A stretch of DNA of 64,000 bases from Trebouxia sp. TZW2008. Its lineage: Eukaryota > Chlorophyta > Trebouxiophyceae > Trebouxiales > Trebouxiaceae. Position numbers and translations under genes: made by a program. Shown here piece by piece: positions 37,801-48,510 of the stretch. Position 1 is the stretch's first letter, and each line of letters starts with the position of its first letter. The DNA lies in assembly GCA_002118135.1 (NCBI GenBank), contig BDIU01000360.1, positions 168,136 to 232,135 on the forward strand, read 5' to 3'. The notes beneath the pieces were generated by a model. The model saw nothing but the letters and a program-made list of their open reading frames with translations. It was not told the origin of the DNA and made no database searches.

Positions 37801-39177
37801 ATGACTTGCCGTGTGGAGCGCTTGTCTAAGAACAATAAGTCTTACAAGACAAATGCTGCCAAAACAACCCACGTCATCAACAAAGAGCTTCAGACGCACC
37901 TGGTCAAAGCTCATGTCAATGTTGATGAGCTGACTTTGATGGTTTGACGCATAAAACGTGCTTATGAGGGAGTAGCAAAGCCCACTCAACAATTGCTGCT
38001 GAAACAACCTATGTCAGAAGAGGGCTTCAGACACACCTGGTCAAAGCTCATGTCAGTGTCCATGAGCTGAGTCTGATGCCGCAACTGGCTGCTCTGTTCA
38101 TGATTGAAGGAAGTGCTGGCATGTAGTTGACCGTCCATCCTTGCAGTGTCCCAAATATGCTGTGCATCCATAGGTTCTGATGGCACAGTCTGGGCTCTGC
38201 CCATCTTCTTGCTTGCCAGGTAATGCACAAGCACTGTGCCATCGTCATTGTTCAGCAGCCAGTAACAACGACGCTGCAATAATAACAGCAGGTTCAGCCA
38301 ACACAGTCTGGGCTCTTCCCAACTTGTTGCTTGCCAGGTAATGCACAAGCATTGTGCCATTGTCATTGTTCAGCAGCCAGTAATAACGGCGCTGCAGTTC
38401 AGCGTGCAGCAGTGAAGCTATATGCAATGCAGAAGCAAACAAGGACAGTCTGCACAAATTGCTTGTCAGATATGTTTCATAAACACTGTGCTACTGTCAT
38501 CGTTCAGCAGCCAGCACCAACAGTGCTGTAGTAATAACAGCAGGAAAGCTACATGCATTGTAGAAGCCAAGAAACAGGAGATGCAACTGCAGCAGCATAG
38601 GCAGGAAACATGTTGCAAAAGCAGAAGACATTGTGCCATGCATGCAAGCTGTAGCGCTGACCTGCAGCCCATCCTGCTGATCAGAGTGTGCATAGTAGCA
38701 GTTGAGCACATCCTGGCTCCCAACCTGTGCAGGCGAAACATGCAGTGGTCGTAGGGCTACAAACGACCTTGAAAGGTCAGACTGTTAACGCCAAATCTCA
38801 CCTTGAGCTTTTCGTGCGTTTCTCGTACAGTCTTGTTGTCTGCCTTCTTCCTCCAACTGTGGCCATCTTTACGATAAAACCGCAGCTTCTTTTTATTGAA
38901 AAGGAAGAGGCTGCCACCTGCCAGGCGCATCGTCTCAGCTGTGAAACTACATCCCTCGCGACAATGTTCAAGCTTGCGGCAAGTTGCGGCACTCACTGGG
39001 AGGCCTATCTGGCGCCTCCTGCGAGACTTCGAAACCTAGAGCTTCGTGGCAGCTCAGTAAATTCGCAACTTCAGTGTTTTTCAGCCAGCTGACGCGTGCT
39101 TTGGCAAGGGCGTCTTTGATGTTCCGAGGCAAACTGACAGGAGGCTTTCGTGGGGCTGCAGTCGAGTCGTGGTGCAT
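34868..39177 (-). CDS. CG-1 domain (CAMTA-like) transcription factor, about 861 residues
   Basis: CAMTA proteins bind CGCG-type DNA through the CG-1 domain and respond to calcium/calmodulin. Exons: 39177-38997, 38938-38802, 38724-38662, 38273-38037, 37351-36526, 36009-34868; total 2586 bases, phase consistent. The CG-1 domain fills residues 1-140: ARVSWLKNTEVANLL, GGSLFLFNKKKLRFYRKDGH, WRKKADNKTVRETHEKLK, LNCYYAHSD, RRCYWLLNNDDGTVLVHYL. The rest is Gln/Ser-rich and disordered, with DRxDxFxLxQDR repeats (exon 5) and QNPAALAG repeats (exon 6). IPT, ankyrin and IQ domains, normal in CAMTAs, are not visible. The end is uncertain: the final TGGTGAGC reads as Trp-stop but also as a strong splice donor. 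The start ATG at 39177 is the first one before the domain. Confidence 0.88.
36080..36275 (-). repeat. Two upstream copies of CG-1 gene exon 6, 5' edge
   Basis: Minus-strand segments near 36100-36150 and 36215-36265 repeat the GNMSAAFGDVPP start of exon 6 (36009) and the preceding acceptor, diverged. Confidence 0.8.
37740..37945 (-). repeat. Downstream copy of CG-1 gene exon 4, 3' edge
   Basis: Near 37880-37940 the minus strand repeats DMSFDQ and the donor of exon 4 (38273-38037) with adjoining intron sequence. Confidence 0.8.
38274..38545 (-). repeat. Two upstream copies of CG-1 gene exon 4, 5' edge
   Basis: Copy at about 38276-38400 reads RRYYWLLNNDNGTMLVHYLA with a good acceptor and stays open. 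A more decayed one lies at 38470-38545. The CG-1 signature RRxYWLLN therefore exists in two intact forms. Confidence 0.88.
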
Positions 39178-41479
39178 GTCCCAGACCTTGCTCTGCCACT
39201 GTTGAGCGGCCGTACGACGCTAGGCCTCCACTGCCCGCTCCCCAGCCAGCAGTGCAAGGCCTAGGCGGGAACACTCGCACGCAACTCTGTCTTCTATACT
39301 ATGCGCCCGGGAACGTGATAACGGGTGTGAGCTTGCTCAATTTTTGAGGAAGTCGGCAAGGCAACTATTAACGTTACAACCGGTCACATGGACGGGGCCA
39401 CGTGAGTGCCTTTGGGCTCTAGCTGTAGGGCGACGAAGTCAGGTAACCAACGGTGTGTCACATGGGCACCATGTGAGCGATCTTGCCGATCCGCTATTGT
39501 TTCTAAGTCTGACAGTAGAAGCTGACATAGTAGGCAAATGAATGCAATCTGGTCAAAGCGGGCACCACGCAGCCCGTGATCGCGTGCACCATTGATCACC
39601 GGCCTGCCAAGGATCTGCTATTGCGTCAGGCTCGAAATTGCGATCTTAGCGACTGGACACGTATTTCTTGGCAACGCAATGGGAAGAACAAACTGATGCA
39701 AAGGGTATGCATGCCAAGCCCGCCAACACAGATGTGTCAAAATTGCTGTCAGAAGTTGCATCGATTCTCAGATGGCTGCATGTTGACTGATTGCAGTAAC
39801 AGTCTCAATTGCAAGATGCTATGCAAACGCAATCTGCATGTGCTTGTGAGACTGGCAGCAAGTGCTTAGGTGTACATGCTCTCTAAGCCAGACCGAATCT
39901 TTGCATCGTTTCAGTTGCGCAATTCCTCGTGATTCAACTTACCCATTAGCGCAGCACTGTGTCTTTGGGGTTGTGGTGTCCAGATCACAGTCTGAGCAAA
40001 GATTTGATGCATGTGGGTCTTGCACATAAAACACATGCCAGTCAGTTGCCACAAGCGTTATTGAAGGCTTGTTTGTTCACTGACAGGGTGTCATGCACTA
40101 GCAAGGTCAAGCTTGTTGCGCTTGATCAGTGGAATTCATGCGGTACACAATGGGAGACGTGGCTTCTACTGTGGGGCTGGCTATGCATTTGCATAGCAGC
40201 AGACATCAACTCACCCTTGTGTTCACAATCAGGTATCAAAAGCAGGTGAATATAGTCAACAGCAACTTTAAGGGGCATCATGTTGAAACTGGCTTGAAGT
40301 CCTTGTCATTGTCTCACATATCAAATGTGAGGTACATGCGGTGTAAACTATGCCCTGACTTGTCACAGCACTTTCACTGGAAGATGACTCAAACAGCCAC
40401 AACTCTCAACTTCCACAGCATGATTGCCACAAGGTCAGCTGATCGGTCTGCATGCCCACACTTGCATCGTTACAGATTGACCTGCAAACCACAAGTGATA
40501 TTTGCGGCAGTGACATAAGGGGTTTGCGCCGACTGCCAAGCAATGAGGTTTTTTCCGGACTACCAACCCATTACAGCAGACTGAAATAACATTGTTTTAT
40601 CTGACTTTCAATAGTTGAACATCAGGCGTCCATATCGCGACGCTCAAGACGAGCCTGCCTGTCGAGATAGGACCTGTGCCACACATACCTAGCAATATAT
40701 GCTGGAATATGTAATTGTTATTATTATTATTGCACAGCAGACACAGGTTGAAGCCCTGCATGCAGAGGGCTTGCATGCTTGTGCCGGCATACACTCTTCT
40801 TCACTCCTCAACTAGACAACAACCAAATCTTAGCTTTGATCTAAACAGGTTGACTCAGACCACGCGCGTCTGACCTTGTCAGGGTTGACACATTTGACAC
40901 TTTCAGTTCTCTCATACTGGCAGATTCAACAGTCACAGCGTAAGCTTGCGGAGCAGACATTCCTGAGTTGTCAGGCAGAGGGCAGATACTTGATCGCAAA
41001 TGCAGGTATGATGTATGGTGAACAGTCAAGTGTCAACCCTCTGTTGCACCTACACACATTTGAGCTCACAGTTGGTTGGCATGGCAGTCATGACAGCAGT
41101 CTTTTGTGCTGTTGACCTGCCAGAACTGCAAAAAGTGGGCTGACATGCCAGTGGAAGAGCTGTGAGTGCAGGCTGAGACCTCACAGTATAAGAGCTGGCA
41201 AGGTACACTGCTGACACACATCACACATTGACCACAACTCTATGATTGCTGCAGAAGATGGAATTAACTCATTGTTAGCAGCCACTGCTGCTTATTATGC
41301 TCATAATGTGGGGAGCAGACACTTCTGCATCTTGACACGGTATGTGTATGCTTGGACATAAGTATGCACATTGCTGACGCGCATCCCATGCTGAGGACAT
41401 AGCTGTAGTTATGGCCATTGGATCAGTTACCTCAGAATCAGCGCCTGCTGCTGATGACGATCACAATGTGAGAGGCATC

Positions 41480-41815
41480 ATGAGCGCCTGGCATTCCAAG
41501 GGGGAACGACCTTGCCACGCGGGGTGTGCATGCCTGCAGACCAGCCTAAGATTGTCAAGAAATGTAAAGAGAACAAATCAAAACAAAAGAGAAAAGAACA
41601 AAAGACAAGAAGAGCAAGCTTGTTATGGGCGCCTGGCATTCCAAGGGGGAGCTTCCTTGTCGTGTGTGGTGTGCATGCCTGCAGAACAGATAAAGGTTGT
41701 CAAGAAAAAGAGAACAGACAAGAAAAGTAAGCTCGTTATGAGCGCGTGACATTCCAAGGAGGAAGGACTTTGCCGAGTGACGTGTGCATGCCTGCAGACC
41801 CGCCTAGCTTTGTCA
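41480..41815 (+). repeat. Threefold tandem repeat, unit about 125-145 bases
   Basis: Three copies begin near 41483, 41626 and 41735 with GAGCGCCTGGCATTCCAAGG-like sequence, and each contains GTGCATGCCTGCAG. The last 6 bases look like a splice acceptor, as in the exon-edge copies elsewhere, but no matching exon was found nearby. A plus-strand frame through them is Lys-rich. Confidence 0.8.
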
Positions 41816-41929
41816 TTGTCTGTCACCTTGGATGCACAAGCAGAGTTGAGGGTCTATGTGCTTAGATACATAGCCTTGCACTAGGTGCTTTGGACTCAGT
41901 GCATTGCTTTTGCAAGCATCAAACTGGAG

Positions 41930-42010
41930 ACAGTTGTTGGCTTCTGTACGTACCTAGATGGGCCTGCTGAGCCTGCCTAGCCCACGTTTACAATGAATGA
42001 ATGAATGAAA
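41930..42010 (+). mobile_element. Dispersed tailed repeat, copy 2
   Basis: Matches the reverse complement of 7485-7556 over about 70 bases and ends in an (AATG)n tail of about four units. Being present in opposite orientation 34 kb away in unrelated context supports a retroposed family. Confidence 0.65.
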
Positions 42011-42225
42011 GTAGGTCATAGGACCTTGCCAGAACGCATATAAATGATGATCATGATGCAGCATACATGTGTAGCTGTGCATTGCTTGATGGTCACAGGT
42101 CTGACACAAGCATGAATGCAACACAGGCTATCAGACTAGACTGCAGCAGCCATACAGAATACCAAAGCAATTGTGAGCACCTGGCCAGCACCACCAAACA
42201 CATCGCAACCTACTGTGATTCCTTT

Positions 42226-44145
42226 TCAGCAAATGCGACTCGCACAAAGAGTACATGGGAACACGGACTGGGTCATAGCCTCACTGACAAAAATAACAAA
42301 GAAAAAGTCTTTGGCAAACAAGGACTGGGCAACAGCCTCACCTTCATGAGTGGTCACCTCAATATGTCTGAGTTGACGTAGCTGCTTGATAGCTGCCAGC
42401 TGCTCAGCTGTTGGCGGCAACGGCATGATCAGCTTCTTCAGATTAGTCAGATGACTCAACTTCTGCAGCTCAGTGACGCATCCATCCCACAAATCCAGGT
42501 GGATCAGCTTCTCATGCAACTTTGGCAATGACTTCAAAGCACCCTTGGTGGTTGTGCGGCCCCCCAACTGTAGATGAGTCAGTTGACTAAGGGTTACTAA
42601 CACTTCATCTGAGTCCTGTCTGAACACATTGTGCAAGTAAAGCTTGTGCAAGGATGTAGGCAGATCAATCGTAGGTGCCTCATGTCCTCTGTGAATGATA
42701 CCTAGACTGACTAGAGAAGAGCAAGTTGAAAGGTCCACAAACGTGCAAGTGGTACCAGAGATATACAATTCTCTGAGTTGTGAGTCAGCAGAAAAAATGA
42801 TGCCATCCATATCTGAGCTCACAAGGGAAGCAAAAGACACAGCCAGAAACTCCAAATTGGGTAATGGGTTTTTGCCGGCGAGAAAAAGCGCAACTGGCCA
42901 CTTATGAGCGTCAACAATGGTCAAATGAGTCAAAACAGCTAATGGCAATGTATTGATCCAGTGTTGGTACCCAAAATGTGGAAACTGACCCTCCACTTTC
43001 AATACAGGTTTTGTCAAAGCACGCACTGCTTGCTGAGCTGGTTGCATGAGTGCTTGTAATGCTGTGAGCTCTACACCAGAGTTAAGTTGATGATAATGAA
43101 AGGCAAAAGACTGTAAGTGAGCATCTTTGCCAACAAAGTCCTGCTGAAAGATTGAGATTGAGCTGCTTGTGATGTCCAGCTCCTGAAGGGCTGGCAATTG
43201 TATCAGGTCTCCAAGTTGCAAAATACCCTGCCCTGGTGCGATGCTCAGATTGCGCAAAATTAGCTTCTGAAGCCCAGGAGCGTGTTGGATCAATGCTACC
43301 ACGGGTCGACTTGGGTAGACAAAAACGTGTATCATCTCTAGGCTTGTCAGACTTGTGGCTTGACTCCAGATGTGATTGTCTTCGTTATCTGATTCCAGCA
43401 GATCGCCAGGCGGTGGGTCAACAAATTCCCCTTGTACTGTCCCAAAGGCAACTTTTGCTTGAGAGATTCTCAGGTGCTCTAGCTGCCGCCCATGTAAGGC
43501 TTCAGTTATCTTTAACGGCCCTTGTGTATACATGCCTGCTAGCTCAAGTGATTTGAGGCCTGCTGGCAAGTCTGTCAAGCTGCCTGTGATGCTCACCGCA
43601 CGAGAATCGCCTGTCAGGCTGAAAACTTGCAAATGCTGCAGTCCGCTAAGGATGCTCAGATCGAGCTGCCCGTGGTTGAACAAGCCCCGCACGTGTAGCG
43701 TGTGTAAGTTTGCAAGCTGGCTGATTGATTGGTAGAATTCGTACGGCAGGAAATGATCCAGTGTCAGCTGGCAGCACGACGCTGGGACAGCGGCCACGAT
43801 GACCGCCGCCCAAGCTATTTCATCTGAGCTCCAGGAGTATTGCCGATTCTGTGGGGAGAGCCACATTCGGCTATGTGTCTGCCAGTCAGCGCCCTTTGCT
43901 AGACTCACTTTGCTCAGTTGAGAAAATTGGCGCAGGTAGCCGGCGGGAATCCTGTCTATATTCACAGGATTGCTGAAGAAGCTGAAATCATTGGTGCAGG
44001 CGCGAAAAACATCACGCCAGGCTTTGCAAGTACAGGCAGCGGCGCAGTTGTCGGTGTGATCGAACTGTGACAACAAGCAGCGTGCCAGCACATCAGGCGG
44101 GCACCCCGACCACAGCCCGGGCGTACTGGCAGCAGGCAAGTTCAT
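42226..44145 (-). CDS. F-box/leucine-rich-repeat protein, 639 residues, single exon
   Basis: F-box proteins bring targets to SCF ubiquitin ligases; the LRR part binds the target. One long ATG-started frame runs without introns, unlike all its neighbours. Residues 10-50 fit an F-box (CPPDVLARCLL...CTCKAWRDVF). From about 130 on, irregular leucine-rich repeats follow: LANLHTLHVRGL, LQHLQVFSLTG, GLKSLELAGM, LPALQELDITS, LTHLTIVDAHK, LTHLQLGG, LTNLKKLIMPLP, LRQLRHIEVT. The last ~45 residues (after THEG) are not LRR-like. A donor-like AAG|GTGAGG lies there at about 42341 and the 30-base stretch after it is repeated about 60 bases on, so the true end may be spliced differently. The intronless state could reflect retroposition, which is inference. 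Confidence 0.85.
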   Translation of the reverse strand: MNLPAASTPGLWSGCPPDVLARCLLSQFDHTDNCAAACTCKAWRDVFRACTNDFSFFSNPVNIDRIPAGYLRQFSQLSKVSLAKGADWQTHSRMWLSPQNRQYSWSSDEIAWAAVIVAAVPASCCQLTLDHFLPYEFYQSISQLANLHTLHVRGLFNHGQLDLSILSGLQHLQVFSLTGDSRAVSITGSLTDLPAGLKSLELAGMYTQGPLKITEALHGRQLEHLRISQAKVAFGTVQGEFVDPPPGDLLESDNEDNHIWSQATSLTSLEMIHVFVYPSRPVVALIQHAPGLQKLILRNLSIAPGQGILQLGDLIQLPALQELDITSSSISIFQQDFVGKDAHLQSFAFHYHQLNSGVELTALQALMQPAQQAVRALTKPVLKVEGQFPHFGYQHWINTLPLAVLTHLTIVDAHKWPVALFLAGKNPLPNLEFLAVSFASLVSSDMDGIIFSADSQLRELYISGTTCTFVDLSTCSSLVSLGIIHRGHEAPTIDLPTSLHKLYLHNVFRQDSDEVLVTLSQLTHLQLGGRTTTKGALKSLPKLHEKLIHLDLWDGCVTELQKLSHLTNLKKLIMPLPPTAEQLAAIKQLRQLRHIEVTTHEGEAVAQSLFAKDFFFVIFVSEAMTQSVFPCTLCASRIC

Positions 44146-44579
44146 CCTGGTGCAGCTTTAGTCAAGAGCCAGCAGCCTCTGAGGCGGAACACATGCAGAA
44201 CAGAGCGTCTAAGTCTGCAAGCTCGATCTGGTCTCGGAGCATAAATTGAAGTGACTCATTGATTACTCAACGACTGAATTGACTGATTGGTTGATCAGTT
44301 TACAAGCTACGGTCAAGTATGGTCAAAACCCCAGTCGGAAAGCGACAAGTTCTGGCCCTTTTGAGGAGCGGTTTGACCTGCTCTTGTACTGTGTTCTCGT
44401 CATCACTGCAGGGAGTAATTGAGACATGGGCTCAAGATCTGAGTATTGACTCTTTGGCAAGGTTGCAACCTAGCTTTAAGCTTGGTGTTCGTCGTACTTT
44501 TGCTCCGTTGCCGGAAAAGTCGTGTGTCTTTTGGTGTCGTAGACAGGCTGCATTTGCCAGAGCCGCAACATCAGGCAAC
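44146..44579. promoter_or_regulatory. Divergent promoter region of F-box and MIP genes
   Basis: About 430 bases separate the two divergent starts. The plus-strand frame of the MIP gene is open back to an ATG at 44319, so part of this may be coding. Confidence 0.5.
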
Positions 44580-47200
44580 ATGCCGGGTCTTTTGCAGACT
44601 CAAGCAGAGCACTTCAGCAAGACCAAGTATGTGATGGCCCTGTGTGCCGAGTTCTTGGGCAGCATGCTCTTCGCCTTTACAGGCTCGGCTCTGCTATCTG
44701 TAGCCAAAGCTGATCCGTCGGATCCGAACGTTGTGCTTGCGGCTCTCGGCAATGCAGCGGGGATCACTATCGCAGGTAGTGCTGCCTACCCAGTGGGGGT
44801 AGCCGAGTCTGCAGAGCTATGTTTCCGCTATTTGTGCCATTGTCCTGCGGTTTATGCCAAATCCAGACGTCACTTGCTGGTTCTTCTATGCTGCTTCGCT
44901 TTAGAGGCAGACACACCCAGGGCGAAGTGTCGCTTTGCGCTATGATAATGTCATCTTGCACGCGCGCACACGTCGGTCGATCTGTACCTGTGGCGCCGCT
45001 ATCGCCACCGCCACTTGTCGGTCGTAGTGCTACAAGGTTGTGCGCAGAACCTCGGAGACCTCTGCAATGTTTGCTGCAGTATACTGCGCTGCGAACATCT
45101 CCGGAGGCCACATCACGCCAACTGTGACGCTCGGCACTATGGTCAGCGGGCACATCGGTCTCATCAAAGGTACGCCCTCCAACCGCTCTGGACTGGGCCA
45201 CATTTTTGTCTCAGCAGATGCCTGTCTTGGGTTCGCTCTGACGATCTGTTTATGCACAGGTTGTGCCTACATGGTGACTCAGCTTGTTGGCAGCATCTTT
45301 GGGTCTTTGTTGATCGTAAGTGACACTCCTTTCTGAGCATTCGTGTACAGCTGATTGCTTGTGATGCAATGAAACTAGCTGGTGTTCCAGTAGACTTCTT
45401 CTGAGACAGCATAGTCAACTGCCCAGAGTTGAGCATGATGTTTTGAAAGCACTTCAATCCGCTTAGTTTGTGTGTCAAGGCGTCCAAAGCAACAATGCAG
45501 CATGGCAAATGTTTAGCAAGCTCTGACATGACATGTACTCTGCATATGTATGAGCGTGTTTCTCTGCACCTTTGACAAAGCCTTGATCAGAAGGGATGTC
45601 AAGCTACAAAGGCATGGCACAGGCTATCCAAGTTTGTTTCCAGTCCACATGGAGACGATAGTATGTAGTTTGTACAGCACTAGCTAATCTATATGCAATG
45701 CACCCACGTCGATTCCTGGGTCTCACACTGGCATGTTTGATGTGGGTACCAGCTCTCTTTGTCTATGATTTCACCTGACTTGTGACGACTACTGTCATCA
45801 CTTCAACTATTGCAACTAGAAGGAGCATTATGAATTCTTACCTGTGCAGGCTGGTCTGATTCCTGGGTCGCATACTGGCATGGGCGACATGGGTACAGGC
45901 TGCTTCTCCCCTGGTGAAGGTGTCACCAAAGGTAAACAAGAATGCATCTCAGTATCTCAGAAAAGAAGGCATGAAGTGGACTTTATCTTATCACGTGCAA
46001 CAATTCCGGAAAATGATGAAACACAGAGATGTATACTGGTTCGCGTAGTTAGGACATCATTTTTGAATGACAAAGAAAGTTTCACTGTCTGTACATGTGG
46101 TTTTGCATCAGTATGCTAATTGACTGGCAGACAGGGCTCACCTACACTCTGGTGTCCACACTGTAAACCACCAGTACATGCAATTGGCTCACCCAATTTT
46201 GGCAATGTAGCTCCTCTGGCTTCTGTGCATTAGTCTCATTCCATCAAAATTTTCAATTTGTGAATTTGCACAGGGATGCTTTTTGGCTGGGAGACAGTGC
46301 TCAGCTTCATTCTGGTTTCCACAGTGTATGCCACGGCAATAGGCTCACCCAATTTTGGCAACGTGGCTCCTCTGGCTGTTGGTGTGTCTTTGGCTCTAGA
46401 CATCATGGCAGGTAATGCTCCAGGGTCTGTTACCAAAACTGTTGCACAAGAACTTCAGGGTCGTGTCAGACTGTTGCTCCAGGCTTGATTCTCACTTCAA
46501 TGCACAAGAATGCTCCAGGTTCACTTCTCAGGCTAATGCTCCAGGGTCACTTCTGCACAACTGCAGTGCATGCATTCTCCTTATGTATCATGGCTCATAC
46601 AACAGTACAATTGCAGTGCAAGATGAGATCTTGCATTCTTGTTCAAGACAAACTTGTAGGAAACATGCTGAACCCATGCACATGAGTGCTGAGTATTGAT
46701 TGCTGCCTGCTGCTGTGTTTCATGTGCTGTTGCATCACGCCAAACAGCTCATGACTCACTGCAGACTGCATCAAGGCTGCTTCTGAGCTCTAGGTCTAGA
46801 CTGCTTGCTGGCATACTTTTGCTTGCATCAAGTTGCCTTGGTGGACTGCTGCCCCTCGTCCATCCCTGTTTCCTGTTTTCAGAACGCTGCTTTGTTTGGG
46901 TTTCATTTGAATACTATATTCAGAAGGCTGATTTGTATTTGGGTGGTTTCTGCAACAATTCTGTCTCACTTATTTTGCTCTCTATCCCCAAATTTCAGGA
47001 CACCTGGAAACTTACTTGCATACCTTTGATTACCGGTTTGCCTTTCTGAGGTGCAAAGACTGATGTGTTTCAGGCGCTGCATACTCTGGGTCTGGTGTGA
47101 GCCCAGTCCGCGTTCTTGGGCCGGCCTGTGTCTTCCACTGCAACTGGAACACCGCCTGGGTTTACATGCTTGGAGGTGAGTATAACATTGATGTGCTACC

Positions 47201-47231
<31 letters not shown>

Positions 47232-48060
47232 AAAACAGCTTCTGATAGAGTTGCATGGAGGCAGATGAGTCTGTTTGTAAGCACCTGATTGCTGTCATCT
47301 GCAGCCTGCCAAGCAAGCATACCTAACAAGTCAATGAAACGCAGACATGTTTGGGGGGGCCCTTGCGGGTGCCCTGGCTTGCCCCCTGTACGGTGACCAT
47401 GCAGAATGGCTGGACCCCCTTTTGCCCTGGGGTGACAAGCACCATGACAAGAATGTGGCATGCCACAGCGCGGTATGTCACAGTGACACATGTAGTTATC
47501 AATGTGTGAATGTTGACTTTGTTGCTGAAGCACTTTAACAGCCTGACACAGCATGCTCGCTGACTGTCAGGGGAATACAGTCGATTGCTGAATTGCCTTT
47601 TGCCTGAATGTGACAAGCTTCATGATGAGAGTGTGGCCTGCCACAGCGCAGCATGTCACTGTGACACATGCGTGAGGATGAATAGCATGACGTTTACAGC
47701 ATTTTAAAAACGCTATCCAATTCATACTGTCCTTGTATATGTGTCACAGTGCCTGTTTTCCAGCATTATTGCAAGCTGACACACTTTTTGTTTGGCTCAG
47801 CCTTGCTTTAGTCAACCATCTTCAACTGTGCTGTCAGACCAAGAAATCTGTTGAGGCACATCTGGCTCTATACCTTAGGATGTAGACTTCAGAGCTATAA
47901 CGTTTAGATTGCTTGGACGACTGAGTGATGACTGAATGACATGTAGGTCTGTCGGGAGGAGACCAAGTACCAAGAAGAGCATGGGCACTTGCCTCTGCCA
48001 GCCAATGATTCTGCTCACAATGGCGACCTGGCCAAGGGTGAACTCAGCACTATGGTGTGA
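44580..48060 (+). CDS. Aquaporin/MIP-family channel with TPT and SPV in place of both NPA motifs, 301 residues
   Basis: MIP channels pass water or small neutral solutes through membranes. Exons: 44580-44775, 45080-45169, 45260-45315, 45850-45931, 46274-46411, 47074-47175, 47345-47472, 47947-48060; total 906 bases, phase consistent. Helix 1 AEFLGSMLFAFTGSAL, helix 2 and first pore loop SGGHITPTVTLG, helix 3 YMVTQLVGSIFGSLL, helix 4 ETVLSFILVSTVYATAIG, helix 5 LAVGVSLALDIMAG, second pore loop SGSGVSPVRVLGPA, helix 6 after AWVYMLGD. The spacing is that of the family, and the filter Arg after the second motif is kept (SPVR). Both Asn residues of the NPA boxes are lost (TPT, SPV). An in-frame ATG at 44319 would add 87 residues at the N-terminus. 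Introns contain copies of exons 4, 5 and 7. Confidence 0.9.
45705..45770 (+). repeat. Upstream decayed copy of MIP exon 4, 5' edge
   Basis: GATTCCTGGGTCTCACACTG repeats the start of exon 4 (IPGSHTGM), about 140 bases upstream; the rest diverges. Confidence 0.75.
46130..46215 (+). repeat. Upstream decayed copy of MIP exon 5
   Basis: It repeats LVSTV..., the AIGSPNFGNVAPLA region, with several changes and frame breaks, about 170 bases before the intact exon. Confidence 0.8.
47202..47231. repeat. (CTG)10 microsatellite
   Basis: Ten perfect CTG units just after the donor of MIP exon 6. Confidence 0.95.
47580..47690 (+). repeat. Downstream decayed copy of MIP exon 7, 3' edge
   Basis: GTGTGGCCTGCCACAGCGCA, then CATGTCACTGTGACACATG, repeats the VACHSA end and the following intron of exon 7, with the donor GT changed to CATG. 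Confidence 0.8.
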
Positions 48061-48510
48061 TGACTTCGAAGTCAGCGGAGCTTGATAACTACTGTACAGT
48101 ATTGTACAATACACCAATCTGTGCTTTGACACTACAGTTTGGCACCCTTTTTGCGTTCTTTTCCTGCTGAGTTGTTGAACAGCTGCTGTACAATTCGATG
48201 TGTACATGCATATGAGCTGGTATGCAAATGCAGGACTGTACAGTTTGATGTGTCGAGATCATTTGTGCCGTTTTTGTGATGATGAGTATCGGCCTGACAT
48301 GTGTATCCCATTGCCTTATGACGGATTCTACCATTGTGAAACATTTTATGTCTTCTACTGTTCCACTTGTCCTCCAGGCAAGCATTGCGCCCCTTAGTCA
48401 CAGGGTGCGATTGTCATAATGACAAATTTGCATGCAAGCCATACAGGAGTGCGGCGACTGTATGCTTGCAGTCGCTCATGCGATTAATGCTGCGACTCAA
48501 ACCAACTATA
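48061..48510. promoter_or_regulatory. Intergenic region between MIP and AKR genes
   Basis: Tandem plus-strand genes 450 bases apart. It holds the MIP 3' UTR and presumably the AKR promoter. No other feature seen. Confidence 0.45.

Larger units (their letters stand above)
39178..42225. other. 3-kb region without a supported gene
   Basis: Upstream of the CG-1 gene. It contains a palindromic CACGTG (G-box core) near 39400, a short (ATT)n run near 40718-40733, a threefold tandem repeat (41480-41815) and a dispersed repeat (41930-42010). An open stretch at about 39543-39705 followed by GTATGC could be an exon, but it has no in-frame ATG and no recognisable product. Confidence 0.45.

Noticed and set aside
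39344..39705. Possible small gene on the plus strand
   Set aside because: The open stretch before GTATGC at 39705 has no in-frame ATG and no recognisable homology. Kept only as a note in the intergenic entry.
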